Source: Tieghemostelium lacteum
Lineage: Eukaryota; Evosea; Eumycetozoa; Dictyosteliales; Raperosteliaceae
Assembly: GCA_001606155.1 (NCBI GenBank)
Contig: LODT01000051.1
Location: 620,001 to 684,000, forward strand
Length of the DNA stretch: 64,000 bases
Direction of reading: 5' to 3'
In this document: positions 54,498-64,000 of the stretch, one piece after another
Layout of the letters: the number at the start of each line of letters is the position of its first letter
Position numbering within the stretch: the first letter of the stretch is position 1
The notes under the pieces: model-generated
What the model was told of the DNA's origin: nothing
What the model saw: only the letters and a program-made list of their open reading frames with translations
The model's database searches: none
Translations under genes and position numbers: made by a program

Positions 54498-57004
54498 TTA
54501 ATAAAATGTTGAAACACTTTCTTTTAAACTCAATAGACTTTGATCTGGAACATTGATTTGTTTTACAATGAAATATTTAACTAATGATTCAGAATCAATG
54601 AGAATTTCATCTAGATCCATTTTACCAGCTTTTTGATTGATGAGTTTGAGTATCTGGTCAAATGACATGTCAGCTTCTAATATGATATTTCTTTCTTGAA
54701 GTAGAATTGCCAAACACATAAATATAGGTAGCTGTTTGGTTAGATAGTTACTCCAGAGAATCTCCCAGAGAGTTTTAACATCTTGGAAATGAAATTCTCT
54801 CTTGAAGCATATCAATATACTCTGAAAGAAAAAGTACATATTCGAACCGTCATGAGAGTCAATGTGATTAAATAACTCAACATCAATGAATTTAAGTAGT
54901 TTGGCAAGTGTTGACAGTTGAGTATGCATACCGTTTTGGTCTTTGTGGAAATTGGATTCCAGACGATCCATCATACCCTTAAGGCACCAGAATGAATCCA
55001 CTTCATTCTCCATTACCGACAGGATAGGGGATAGTAAATCAGACATGCCTTGCACATATCCAATATCAAAATTATAGAAACTATAAGTCAACAAAATGTC
55101 ATTTAGTAGCTGTAGATTAGGATTCTGATCGTCGTCACCTTGGTACATTGGATGCAGACGATCAGTACGAATGACATCTTTACGTATAAGTTGCTTTCTA
55201 CTAGTGTATTTTGAGAATCTAGACTCTTGTTCACAACTTATACTCTGCCATTGTCTCTTGATTGTAAAGTATTCTTGTGATTTTTCAAATTTCAAAACAT
55301 CTCTACTAGAATAGGTAGAATCAAATGGATAGTAATGTAAAAGGTATGGCCATACCTCTTTTCTGATACTGTCATCAACACCACCATAAAATATCTTTTT
55401 AAGAAGTATTTGTTGATTGGCTAGACATATTCTACCTTCTTCATCAAAATAGGAATACCATTCCGAAGGTGACAATGGATTACATTCTTTTCTATTCAAT
55501 GTCAATTCCACACTGAAATTACTTGAACTTATATTAAATGGTGTAAAATAGTCCATTGAACTACCTAATGAGTTCATTGAATCATTCAATTGTTCAAAAA
55601 TACTATTATAATTACTACTACTATTACCACCTGTATTCTTCTGTGGTGATATACTATTAGACAAACTATTTCCACTTTGTCCTGTACCACTATTTGCTAG
55701 ATTTGCACCTAGAATACTTGATGTACTCTGATTAGGTTTAGTATCCTTATTTAATAAATTTCTAAAATGATTATCAATCTTTTTTCCAGTTTCTTCAAAT
55801 ATATCTAAAATAAATTAAGTTTAATATAATGAACTATGAATATATATAAATGTATAAAAATACTTACTTTTTTGGGCTGATTTAGCCAATTGAGAAATCT
55901 TAGCAAAGTTATCAAAAATATTAGATGATTTCTCTTTTTTGAGAGTTCTTTTGTTGGGAAGATTGGAGTTTGGTGATGTGGAGAGAACTGCATTGCTTGA
56001 ACTTTTTAACATATTAAATGAGGATATATCACTATCATTTCCACTATCACTACCCATACTACTACTTAGAAGTTTAGATGTGGGTGACATTGAGAATCCT
56101 GATCCACCAACTGATGAAGGTGACATGGTAGGTGGTAGTAAATTACTATTACCTCCTATACCTATAGATATAGGCGGTGATATTGATCTAGGTGGTGTAT
56201 AACTAATCTTTGGTGAATTACCATTACTTCCACCACTATTATTATTATTATTTTGAGGAACTATAATCTGTGCTTTTCTCAATGAATTAGATTCAGTCTG
56301 TTGATTTTGTCCATGACTATCATCTTCATCATGTTCTTCTGTATCTCCAAAATGTAATTCATCACTTAGATTAATAGATGATATACTTCTCTGAAGTGGA
56401 TCTGAAAAATCTACAACATTGAATATATTTGAATCTAAACTTGATCTATATTATTAAAAAAATGTTAACATTAAACCTTTTACAACTAATTTCATAAACA
56501 TGAGAATACATTACTTTTTCAATTGTATTATTGAACCTAGAGATTTTAATAGTTCTCTAACACCACCTTGTTCAAAGAAGAATGGTGGAACTGTAATATT
56601 CTTTTTGGTATTTAAAATGATATATGGTGTTCCTATAGTAGGTGTATACTTTTTAATGGATTTGAGTTCCTTTACATGTACTTTTACATTCCAATTATCT
56701 AGAATCTCAATATTTCTACTGCTGTTTAATGAGGTGGATGGTGATGGTGATGGTGATGTTGCTGATTGTATAGCATCTTCTTGTTCATTTGATGGTAATG
56801 GTGTCCACATGAGATAAATGGACCCTTTGTCAATAGATGATATAGATATAGTACCATTTAATCCTTTTTCAATCTCTGGTGGGTATATAAATACATTTTG
56901 TTTTGAAAATAAAACTCTCTGTATATTCAATTAATTAGTAAACCACTCTTAAATAACCTGATATAGAATTTCATTTAATTTACATTTAAATTAGTTACAT
57001 TCAT
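54498..57004 (-). CDS. TBC-domain Rab GTPase-activating protein (GYP7/TBC1D15 type)
   Basis: Exons are 57004-56984, 56918-56515, 56445-55868 and 55804-54498; 769 residues with all phases consistent. The first exon is only seven codons (MNVTNLN). The N-terminal region (about 1-150) with IYLMWTPLP, VKVHVKELKSIKKYTPTIGTPYIIL and FFEQGGVRELLKSL matches the Rab-binding/DUF3548 domain of TBC1D15/17 and GYP7. A long S/N-rich linker (about 160-420) follows. The TBC domain (about 470-740) has YGGVDDSIRKEVWPYLL, the catalytic arginine finger R547 in VIRTDR and the glutamine finger Q586 in GYVQGMSDLLSP, so it should be active. It stimulates GTP hydrolysis by Rab proteins, Rab7-like in relatives, in endosome or autophagosome traffic. 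The mini first exon is the least certain part. Confidence 0.9.
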
Positions 57005-57170
57005 AGTGTTACTTTGATTTGTTTATGTACATCAATTTCCAATAATTTGTAAAAATATGTAAAAAGTGTAAAAATATGTAAAAATGTGTAAAAAAAATTT
57101 TATTTATTTATTTTCTTTTCATATTCTCTCATACAATTACAAAATACTATCTAAAATAAATATCTCAAAG

Positions 57171-58394
57171 ATGATAAAAAAAATGTTATTAAATAATATA
57201 ATTTCACAAACATTAATTTTAAAAGATAATAATTTTATACATACAAATGTAAATATATTGCCTAAACTTTGTATAAAATAGGTTTGTTAATATTAGAATA
57301 ATTTTTTATAAAATAGGAATTATGGAATACCTTTGATATTTGATAATGGTACTGGATGGAGTAAAGTAGGATATTCAGGAGATAATGCACCAAAATTTGT
57401 ATTTCCAACAACTTATAGACATTTGAATAATAATGTAAAAAATTATGTAGGAAATGAAGCAGAATCACAATGTAGTATGCAATATCCAATGGAAAGAGGT
57501 ATAATTACCAATTGGGATTATATGGAGAATATTTGGAGATATACATTTTCTCATGAACTTAAGGTAGATTCTGAGGACCATCCAATACTCTTACCTGAAC
57601 GACCTATGAACCCTATAAAGAATAGAGATAAAACCTATGAAATCATGTTTGAGGTATTTAATACACCAGCAATGTTTGTAGCAAACAGTGCTATATTATC
57701 TTTATTTAGTTCCTCAAAGACTTCTGGTACTGTTGTTGAGTCTGGTGATGCCATTTCTCATATTGTACCAATCTATGAAGGATACACTATTGACAATTGT
57801 ATAGAATGTTTTAACTTTGGTGGTAGGGATTTAGATGACTACCTCAAGATTCTTTTAACAGAAAGAGGTTATAATTTATTCCATTTTGATAAAGACATTG
57901 CTAGAGATATAAAAGAAAAGTTTTGTTATGTTTCAATAGACTTTGATAATGATTTGAAGAATAATAGACACTCCAATATTAAATACTCTTTACCCGATGG
58001 AAAAGATATAAATATTAGTAGTGAAAGATTTAAATGTACAGAAACTCTTTTTCAACCAAATTTATTGGGTATGGATACACTTGGAATTCATCAATCAATT
58101 TATAATTCCATTCAAAAGTGTGATAATGAAGAGATTAGAAATCATTTATATTCAAGTATATTACTATCAGGTGGATCAACAATGTTTAATGGCTTATCAG
58201 AACGTCTCAAAAAAGAAATTACTTTATTAGCACCAGATATGTCAACTACTATAATTTCACCGCCAAATCGAAAGTATTCAACTTGGATTGGTGGATCTAT
58301 ATTATCATCATTATCTACATTCCAAAATACTTGGGTAAGTAATTTTGAATATCAAGAATTTGGTACTAGTATTACACATGAAAAATGTTTATAA
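57171..58394 (+). CDS. Highly divergent actin
   Basis: The main exon 57317-58394 encodes an actin fold over its full length. Blocks: IPLIFDNGTGWSKVGYSGDNAP (phosphate loop 1), YVGNEA, YPMERGIITNWDYMENIWRYTF, FNTPAMFVANSAILSLF, SGDAISHIVPIYEGYTI (phosphate loop 2), GGRDLDDYLKILLTERGY, IKEKFCYVSIDFD, LPDGKDINI, LLSGGSTMFNGLSERL, APPNRKYSTWIGGSILSSLSTFQ with PPNRKYS, ending THEKCL where actin has HRKCF. By eye it is only about half identical to conventional actin, which is extreme for this family, and it lacks the acidic N-terminus. The first exon is uncertain. A tiny exon 57171-57184 with a weak GTTATT donor would give MIKKMNYGIPL and 363 residues. It may be a specialised or decaying actin, like the divergent act genes of Dictyostelium. 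Confidence 0.82.
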
Positions 58395-58448
58395 ATAAAG
58401 GTACCTTCCATAGAAGTACTACATTTTATTTCTAATCTCTAAATCCAT

Positions 58449-61006
58449 CTAACAAAACAGATGAGTTGATTTATCAGAATCCATCATTTTAAATGATCTA
58501 GAAGTACCAACAATGGATTCCAAAGCAATTTTATCTTTTTGAGAGTAAATTGAAGTCACAGTTCCTTCACTATCAGTAATCATATTCAACATCTCAGAGT
58601 AGTACTCTGTAATCTGTGGTAGACCAAAAAACACAATATGTTTTATACCTTTGATTTTATATCTATAAAAGTAATGGAAACGTTCGTTAAATAGCATAAA
58701 TGTTTTTTGACCACTATTAAACTGTGCTCTAGCTCTGGTAATTGCTTTAGCATCAGTATACTCTGAACACAATGTAAATGATTTTGCCTCTTTCTTGAAA
58801 TAGTTTCTCAATTTTACATAATCAAAGTAACTATTAATATATATTAAAATTCCTTTACTTTCATTTTGTTCTTGGAATTTTGGTAATACCTATAATCATT
58901 TTAACATCATTAGTAAGTAATTTATATTCTATAAACACCACCACTGTAGTCGTACATACATTTTCAACAAAAAATTGGAATTTTGGATCATCAAAATCAG
59001 TATTTTTAATAACTTCACTATTGAGGTGATCAATCTTGTGGAATGTTTGTCTGATAGTTGGAATAACGTTATTAACTTCACCCTGTTTGATCTTTTTAAT
59101 TCTAATTCTGCCAGCAATGTTATAAGATCTGTTGAAGAGTGAGTTGATTTCTGGAGTTGATATGGATGAAAACATTAATGTTTGTCTAAAGTGTTTGGCA
59201 TATCCTTCAATATAAGATGATCTGACTTTTGAGAAATCAATTTCATGATCCTCTTTTGGAATGATATTTAAATTGTCAAATAGGATACTTATATGATCCC
59301 AATTCTGTTGAATTATAGAATCCATTTGATCGACAATAACCATTTCAATAGATGACAAGAAATCATAGTCTCTTTGTTTATCACCTTCAGTACCAACAAC
59401 CAATCTAAGTCCCAATGGAGAGGCAATAATAATATCACACAGATAAAAAGGTGCAAATAATTTCAAACCACCTTTTCTCAGTGAGATACCAATACGAAAA
59501 CAGTCATCTATATTCTCACGAAATGTGTATTTATGGTCTTCTGGTTTCTGGTCATTGATTTCAGGTTTCTCTTCATCGTCTTCCACATATAAAGAGAACT
59601 CTTTTACAAATTTTGTTTTCTTCTCTTGAAGTTCCTTAACCTCGTGTGGAACCAATTTCAAAAGGAATTTAATGATATCGTAAGCTGTGTTTCTGTATGG
59701 CACCACAATTAAAACTTTTGGTTTTGTAAAGCCTTGATGACGTACATCAGGTTCAGGTTTCTTCTTCTTTTCGCATTCAGCAACCAGTGCATTATCCTCC
59801 AACATTTGATCTCTAGATTTCAAAACATGGTTCATAGCATGTAAAGTATACAAAGTATAAATACTCTTATGATTCTTATATGACTCTTCAGTAAACAGTA
59901 AATCCCTATACTCATTCATAACAGGAAACAAATTTCTCTGTAATGCATTGAAATACAATTCATTTTCCTTCAACTTCTTATTTTTCAACCACGGTTTATA
60001 TAACCTTTTTTTAATCTATATTGTTGTGGTTAGTACCCCTTTATTCCAATCAACACAATATAAGTAGTATAATTACATTATAATCATGAAAAGTTTTCTT
60101 TTCAACTGGTAACATAGATTTCTTTGAGGTGTCTTTTGGATTCTCTTCGTCTACACATCCAATAGAAGTAAGAATACCAATATTATTTTCTAATTCAACT
60201 GATTGTGAATTTAGTGATTTGGATTTATCCAATAGTTTAGAAAGTTCTTCAGATGTTGAAATTTCACGATTAAAATGTATATTATAAAGTCCTAATTTCA
60301 TAGTACTTTCAAAAGAATCAGATTTCATCTCAGACAATGAGTTTTCCATCTCATCTTCACTGTCACTTTCCTTATTATATACATCTGTAAAATCTGTTGT
60401 AAGATCTTTTTCTTCTTCTTCTTCTTCTTCCTCCAAATGTTCTTCATCTCCTACCTCATCTTCAATATCATCTTGATTTATATCATCTACTTCTTGGTCA
60501 TCCATTTCCTCATCTACTTGATCATCTTCCACATCTTCTTCATCATGATCCATTATCTCCTCTTGATTTTCATTATCAATTTCCTCATCATTATCAGATT
60601 CAATATATTCATTATCTTTCTCTTGATCTCTCTTTCTCTTTTTTTCCAATTTCTCTTCTTTTTCTAATTGTAAGAGTCTTTGTTTGTTTTTTTGTTTTAG
60701 ATCACCTAAAAGAATTTCATATGAAGATGGTCCAATGTCATAGAGTTCTTCTGGATGCTCAGTGATGCCAAGTTCATCTATAATCTCTTGTTCCTCTTGT
60801 TGTTCTTGTCTTTCTTTTTCACGTAATTTCTTTTCTTGTTGTTTCTTTGAGATTTCTAATAGTTTTTCTTCCTTTTTCTGCCCTTTTCTAAATGGATTCA
60901 ATAGATTATACTCTTCAGTTGTATCACTATAATACTTTCTATGTGTTGTAAACTTTTTTGCTGTCTTTTTAGACAGTTTCTGTTTTTTAAACTTTTTCTG
61001 TGCCAT
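58449..61006 (-). CDS. utp25: UTP25 (DEF), small-subunit processome protein
   Basis: Exons are 61006-60077, 60015-58960 and 58889-58449; 808 residues, all phase 0. It belongs to the nucleolar U3 snoRNP small-subunit processome that matures 18S rRNA. The N-terminal exon is basic (MAQKKFKKQKLSKKTAKKF), then strongly acidic (about 130-220, long D/E runs). The second exon starts IKKRLYKPWLKNKKLKE and has the UTP25 hallmarks FNALQRNLFPVMNEYRDLLF, KPKVLIVVPYRNTAYDIIKFL, FRIGISLRKGGLKLFAPFYLCDIIIASPLGLRL, IVDQMDSIIQQNWDHI and RSSYIEGYAKHFRQTLMFS. The third exon has GILIYINSYFDYVKLRNYF, ARAQFNSGQKTFMLFNERFHYFYRYKIKGI. The fold is a degenerate DEAD helicase without a working ATP-binding P-loop, as usual for this family. 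Confidence 0.95.
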
Positions 61007-61431
61007 TTTAGTTATCACCACAAATGACCTTCGTTCGTTTTTTTTGAAAACTTTATAAAAATATAAAAAAAATTTAATTAAATTAAATGGTTTATAAATT
61101 AAAATAATTTCAAATTTATATTAAATTGGTAACATGTATTTATTTTATATGAATATTATTTATATTAAATCAATATCAATTCAAATATTTGTTTAAAATT
61201 GATGTTTAAAATCTATTAATAGATTTTTATCAAATCAAAAATGATTTTTTTAAAAACTGAATAAGTTTTGACTTTGAATATAAATTACTTAATTTGTAAA
61301 AGAAACTGCAAAAGTTAATAAAACTATGAAGAAAATTAAATTGAAAATTATTTTTTTTTATTTTTATAAATATTAGATTTTTGATCAAAAATATTTATAT
61401 TTTTTCATATTCTTCATTATTCTGAAACAAT
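61007..61431. promoter_or_regulatory. Divergent promoter of UTP25 and VAC14
   Basis: 425 bp between two start codons on opposite strands. The stretch is almost entirely A/T with T- and A-runs. A TTCGTTCG repeat lies at about 61030-61037 next to the UTP25 start. No specific motif is recognised. Confidence 0.5.
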
Positions 61432-63747
61432 ATGAATAAATCTACATCATCTAGTATAGATCAACCAATACCTATAATATTATTCAAAAATCTTACAGAT
61501 AAGAATACAGATAAAAGAAAAGCAGCAGCACAAGAGGTTGAACAATTGATTAGAGATCTCTATGCCAACGATGAACAACAACAAATTAGACAAATTATAA
61601 AAGTACTTTCAAACGACTACACAGATTCATCACAAGGTAACAATAAGAAAGGTGGTTTGATGGGATTGGCATCTGTTGCCATTGGGTTAGGTAGTAATGC
61701 ACATCAGTATATACAAACTATCATTCCACCAGTTCTCAGATGTTTTCTAGACCATGACAGTCGTGTGAGATTCTATGCATGTGAATCTCTATTCAATATA
61801 GCAAAAGTCACAAGATCAAAGATTTTGTATTTCTTTAACGAGATATTCGATGCCTTATGTAAATTGTCTGCAGATTTAGATCCTCAAGTAAAAGGTGGTG
61901 CTCAGTTATTTGATCGTCTTTTAAAGGACATTGTTACTGAGAATCCAAATTTTGATTTAGAGAAATTCATTCCATTACTCAGAGAGAGGGTATATGTAAT
62001 TAATACCTATTGCAGACAGTTTCTTGTAGGTTGGATTGTGGTTTTGGATTCTGTGCCTAATATAGATATCCTAGTACACCTTCCAAAATTCCTAGATGGT
62101 CTATTTAAGATGCTAAAAGACCAAAACAAAGAGATTAGAAATGAAGTGGATAAGGCACTTTCAGAGTTTCTAAGAGAACTTCAAACTGCAGAGAATGTAG
62201 ATTATGGGTCCATGGTAAAGATTGTCATTGCCCATTGTACTAGTAATGATGAATTTACACGTCTTAGAGCTATAACTTGGATAAATGAATTCATTATTGT
62301 AGGAAGAGAGAAACTTATAGCATTCTCACCTGCAATCTTAAATGGATTATTGTCATCCCTCAATCACCAATCCAGTGAAATTGAACAAATGGCATCTCTA
62401 TCCACTATAAATCTACATAAACTTGTAATGACAACACAGCAAGATATACCAATTGCAGAATTATTACAATTCTCAACACAGCATTTATCTTCACAATCCG
62501 TTCAATCAAAATTGTCTTCACTCAATTGGATTCTAATGTTACACAACAAGGCAAATTCATCAGGAATTTCATCATTTTTGGCAGATATCTATCCACCACT
62601 TTTAAAAACACTTTCTGATAATAGTGACGAAGTGGTTAAATTTGATTTGGAGGTTATTGCCAAGATATCAGATAACACTGAACTTTTGGATAAGTTAATT
62701 CAAAATCTAGTGGTTCTATTTCAATCGGATTCACAGTTATTACGTACCAGAGGAAACTTTATCATCAGACAACTCTGTCAGTTTCTCAGTCCAGAATTGA
62801 TATTTAGAAGATTTGCAAACCTTATAAACTCAGATGAGAATCCACCTAATCCAGAGTTTACAAGTGTTCTTGTACAATCACTTAACCTCATTCTACTAAC
62901 CAGTGATGAATGTGTAGATATTCGTAGAGATCTCAGAGATCTTACTACATCATCCAGCAGAGATCTCTTTCAAATACTTTATAAATCATGGGCACATTCA
63001 CCAGCTTCACTATTCAGCTTGTGTATGTTAACTCAAGTCTACGAACACAGTTGTGCACTTTTATCTAAATTCTCTGAAATTGAAATTAACGTAAACTTTC
63101 TAATGGAAATGGATAGACTAGTTCAATTACTAGAGTCTCCAAAGTTCATGGCACTCAGATTACAGTTACTAGAACCTGAGAAATACCCATCACTATTCAA
63201 AGCACTCTACGGTCTATTAATGATTCTCCCACAATCATCAGCATTTGAGACACTGAAAAATCGTCTTACTTGTATATCATCCCTCGGTGTTTTGAATTTA
63301 ATTGAAAAGAAAGAAAATGAAGATGGAAACAACCCAAATAATAACCCAGGTCTAAAAGAAATCAATTTCCAAGAACTTCTCAACCACTTTAAAAAAATAC
63401 AGCAATCCATCGAGACTTTCCAACGACAGAAACCAAAACAATCTTATAGCAATATGAACACAAATCAAGGTGGATCATCAGGAAGTGGTGGAGGATCATT
63501 TGAAGAATCTAAACAGTTGCCATATGGTATTCAAAGTTATATAAATAATAAAAAGAATGCACTTTCTTCCAGTCTACCAACAGCATTCCCAGATAACACA
63601 AATAACAATACTAATACAAACTATAATAACAACAATAATAATAGTTCAATTCAAAATATTACAGCACCACCACCTGTACAGGTAAATAATACTACCTCTA
63701 TAAACTATAATCCACTTGCAACTTCACAAACCAATTTCTCAAAATAA
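61432..63747 (+). CDS. vac14: VAC14, scaffold of the PIKfyve/Fab1 complex
   Basis: A 771-residue single-exon protein. VAC14 holds the PI3P 5-kinase PIKfyve and the phosphatase Fig4 and controls PI(3,5)P2 on endolysosomes. The N-terminus has the family's HEAT repeats with KNLTDKNTDKRKAAAQEVEQL, the very conserved GGLMGLASVAIGLGSNAHQYI (about 75-95), PPVLRCFLDHDSRVRFYACESLFNIAKV, and LDPQVKGGAQLFDRLLKDIV. The C-terminal VAC14-FIG4-binding region contains SWAHSPASLFSLCMLTQVYEHSCALLSKF and LQLLEPEKYPSLFKALYGLLMILPQSSAFETLKNRL, the most conserved part of the family. The last 130 residues are low complexity (S/G, N-runs) and dictyostelid-specific. Start at 61432 is the first ATG. Confidence 0.96.
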   Translation: MNKSTSSSIDQPIPIILFKNLTDKNTDKRKAAAQEVEQLIRDLYANDEQQQIRQIIKVLSNDYTDSSQGNNKKGGLMGLASVAIGLGSNAHQYIQTIIPPVLRCFLDHDSRVRFYACESLFNIAKVTRSKILYFFNEIFDALCKLSADLDPQVKGGAQLFDRLLKDIVTENPNFDLEKFIPLLRERVYVINTYCRQFLVGWIVVLDSVPNIDILVHLPKFLDGLFKMLKDQNKEIRNEVDKALSEFLRELQTAENVDYGSMVKIVIAHCTSNDEFTRLRAITWINEFIIVGREKLIAFSPAILNGLLSSLNHQSSEIEQMASLSTINLHKLVMTTQQDIPIAELLQFSTQHLSSQSVQSKLSSLNWILMLHNKANSSGISSFLADIYPPLLKTLSDNSDEVVKFDLEVIAKISDNTELLDKLIQNLVVLFQSDSQLLRTRGNFIIRQLCQFLSPELIFRRFANLINSDENPPNPEFTSVLVQSLNLILLTSDECVDIRRDLRDLTTSSSRDLFQILYKSWAHSPASLFSLCMLTQVYEHSCALLSKFSEIEINVNFLMEMDRLVQLLESPKFMALRLQLLEPEKYPSLFKALYGLLMILPQSSAFETLKNRLTCISSLGVLNLIEKKENEDGNNPNNNPGLKEINFQELLNHFKKIQQSIETFQRQKPKQSYSNMNTNQGGSSGSGGGSFEESKQLPYGIQSYINNKKNALSSSLPTAFPDNTNNNTNTNYNNNNNNSSIQNITAPPPVQVNNTTSINYNPLATSQTNFSK

Positions 63748-63800
63748 AACCACATGTATTTATTCCATTACAAAAAAAAGACATATTTGAAGCTTTGTAT

Positions 63801-64000
63801 TTATTTTAAATTGTGACTTTTAAAGATTTCCATATGCAATTGTAAAGTATTTACAAATTTTGATTTATCAATATTTTTCATTTTGTGATCTTTTAATTTC
63901 AATCTAATTAACTCAATAATCATTCCAGTACTATCAGCTGAATCAATTTCATCTTTGGTCAAACCTAGCTCTTTAATCAATTTTTCAGGACCAAGAGGTT
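63801..64000 (-). CDS. 3' end of an unidentified gene (partial)
   Basis: The minus strand is open from the window edge to a TAA at 63801-63803, giving the last 65 residues of a protein. The visible part is helical and charged: GPEKLIKELGLTKDEIDSAD, TGMIIELIRLKLKDH, then KSKFVNTLQLHMEIFKSHNLK. I do not recognise the family. It converges with VAC14, whose stop is 53 bp away. The rest lies outside the window. Confidence 0.6.
   Translation of the reverse strand, partial: PLGPEKLIKELGLTKDEIDSADSTGMIIELIRLKLKDHKMKNIDKSKFVNTLQLHMEIFKSHNLK

Overview
The window looks like nuclear DNA of a dictyostelid social amoeba. It is AT-rich, with A/T-only intergenic runs, short introns of about 60 to 310 bp with GTATGT or GTAAGT donors, CAA/CAG-type glutamine and AAT asparagine tracts inside genes, and a gene set typical of the group (long-tailed amoeboid myosin I, CH plus RasGAP protein, arrestin-domain protein, tyrosine-kinase-like kinase). 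The several orphan repeat-protein genes would suit a Heterostelium/Polysphondylium-type genome, but that placement is inference. I see no virus-like element, transposon, CRISPR array, rRNA or convincing tRNA.

Layout. Bases 1-3,579 are an accessory patch: a decayed guanylate kinase, an orphan single-exon gene, a probable relic of a VOC-fold gene, and a roughly 90-bp repeat on both sides of the orphan gene. Then follow a phytanoyl-CoA-hydroxylase-like dioxygenase (3,580), a two-exon Myb protein (4,914-6,489), a 2.4-kb gene-free stretch, a large RhoGEF (8,929-12,339), a UBR-box ubiquitin ligase (13,459-18,133), a PQ-loop membrane protein, a TKL kinase, holocytochrome c synthase (22,472) and an orphan ankyrin-like protein. 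From 25,934 a CH-CH-coiled-coil-RasGAP gene and a myosin I gene meet tail to tail. After them come a small ankyrin protein, HMG-CoA reductase, a leucine-rich-repeat orphan, signal peptidase subunit SPCS2, a small secreted cysteine-rich protein, another orphan, a sterol-glucosyltransferase-like enzyme, tRNA pseudouridine synthase PUS3 and a probable mitochondrial protein. Coproporphyrinogen oxidase and ferrochelatase then stand head to head (48,070-50,438). The last part holds ARF1, an arrestin-domain protein, a GYP7-type RabGAP, a divergent actin, UTP25, VAC14 and the 3' end of one more gene.

Themes. Three proteins act late in heme supply: coproporphyrinogen oxidase, ferrochelatase and holocytochrome c synthase. 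The first two share a 185-bp promoter. Many others serve the actin cortex and membrane traffic: RhoGEF, RasGAP, myosin I, actin, ARF1, RabGAP, VAC14, arrestin, PQ-loop and SPCS2. HMG-CoA reductase and the glycosyltransferase touch sterol metabolism.

Most genes were assembled here from exons by splice signals and reading phase; all exon joins preserve frame unless noted. Two genes (arrestin-domain, and the one at 46,720) appear to be broken by one-base slips in homopolymers, which could be assembly errors. I did not find an obviously new molecular system. The best candidates for follow-up are the divergent heme gene pair, the HMG-CoA reductase with a presequence-like start, and the kinase with a repeated FPRPY tail.
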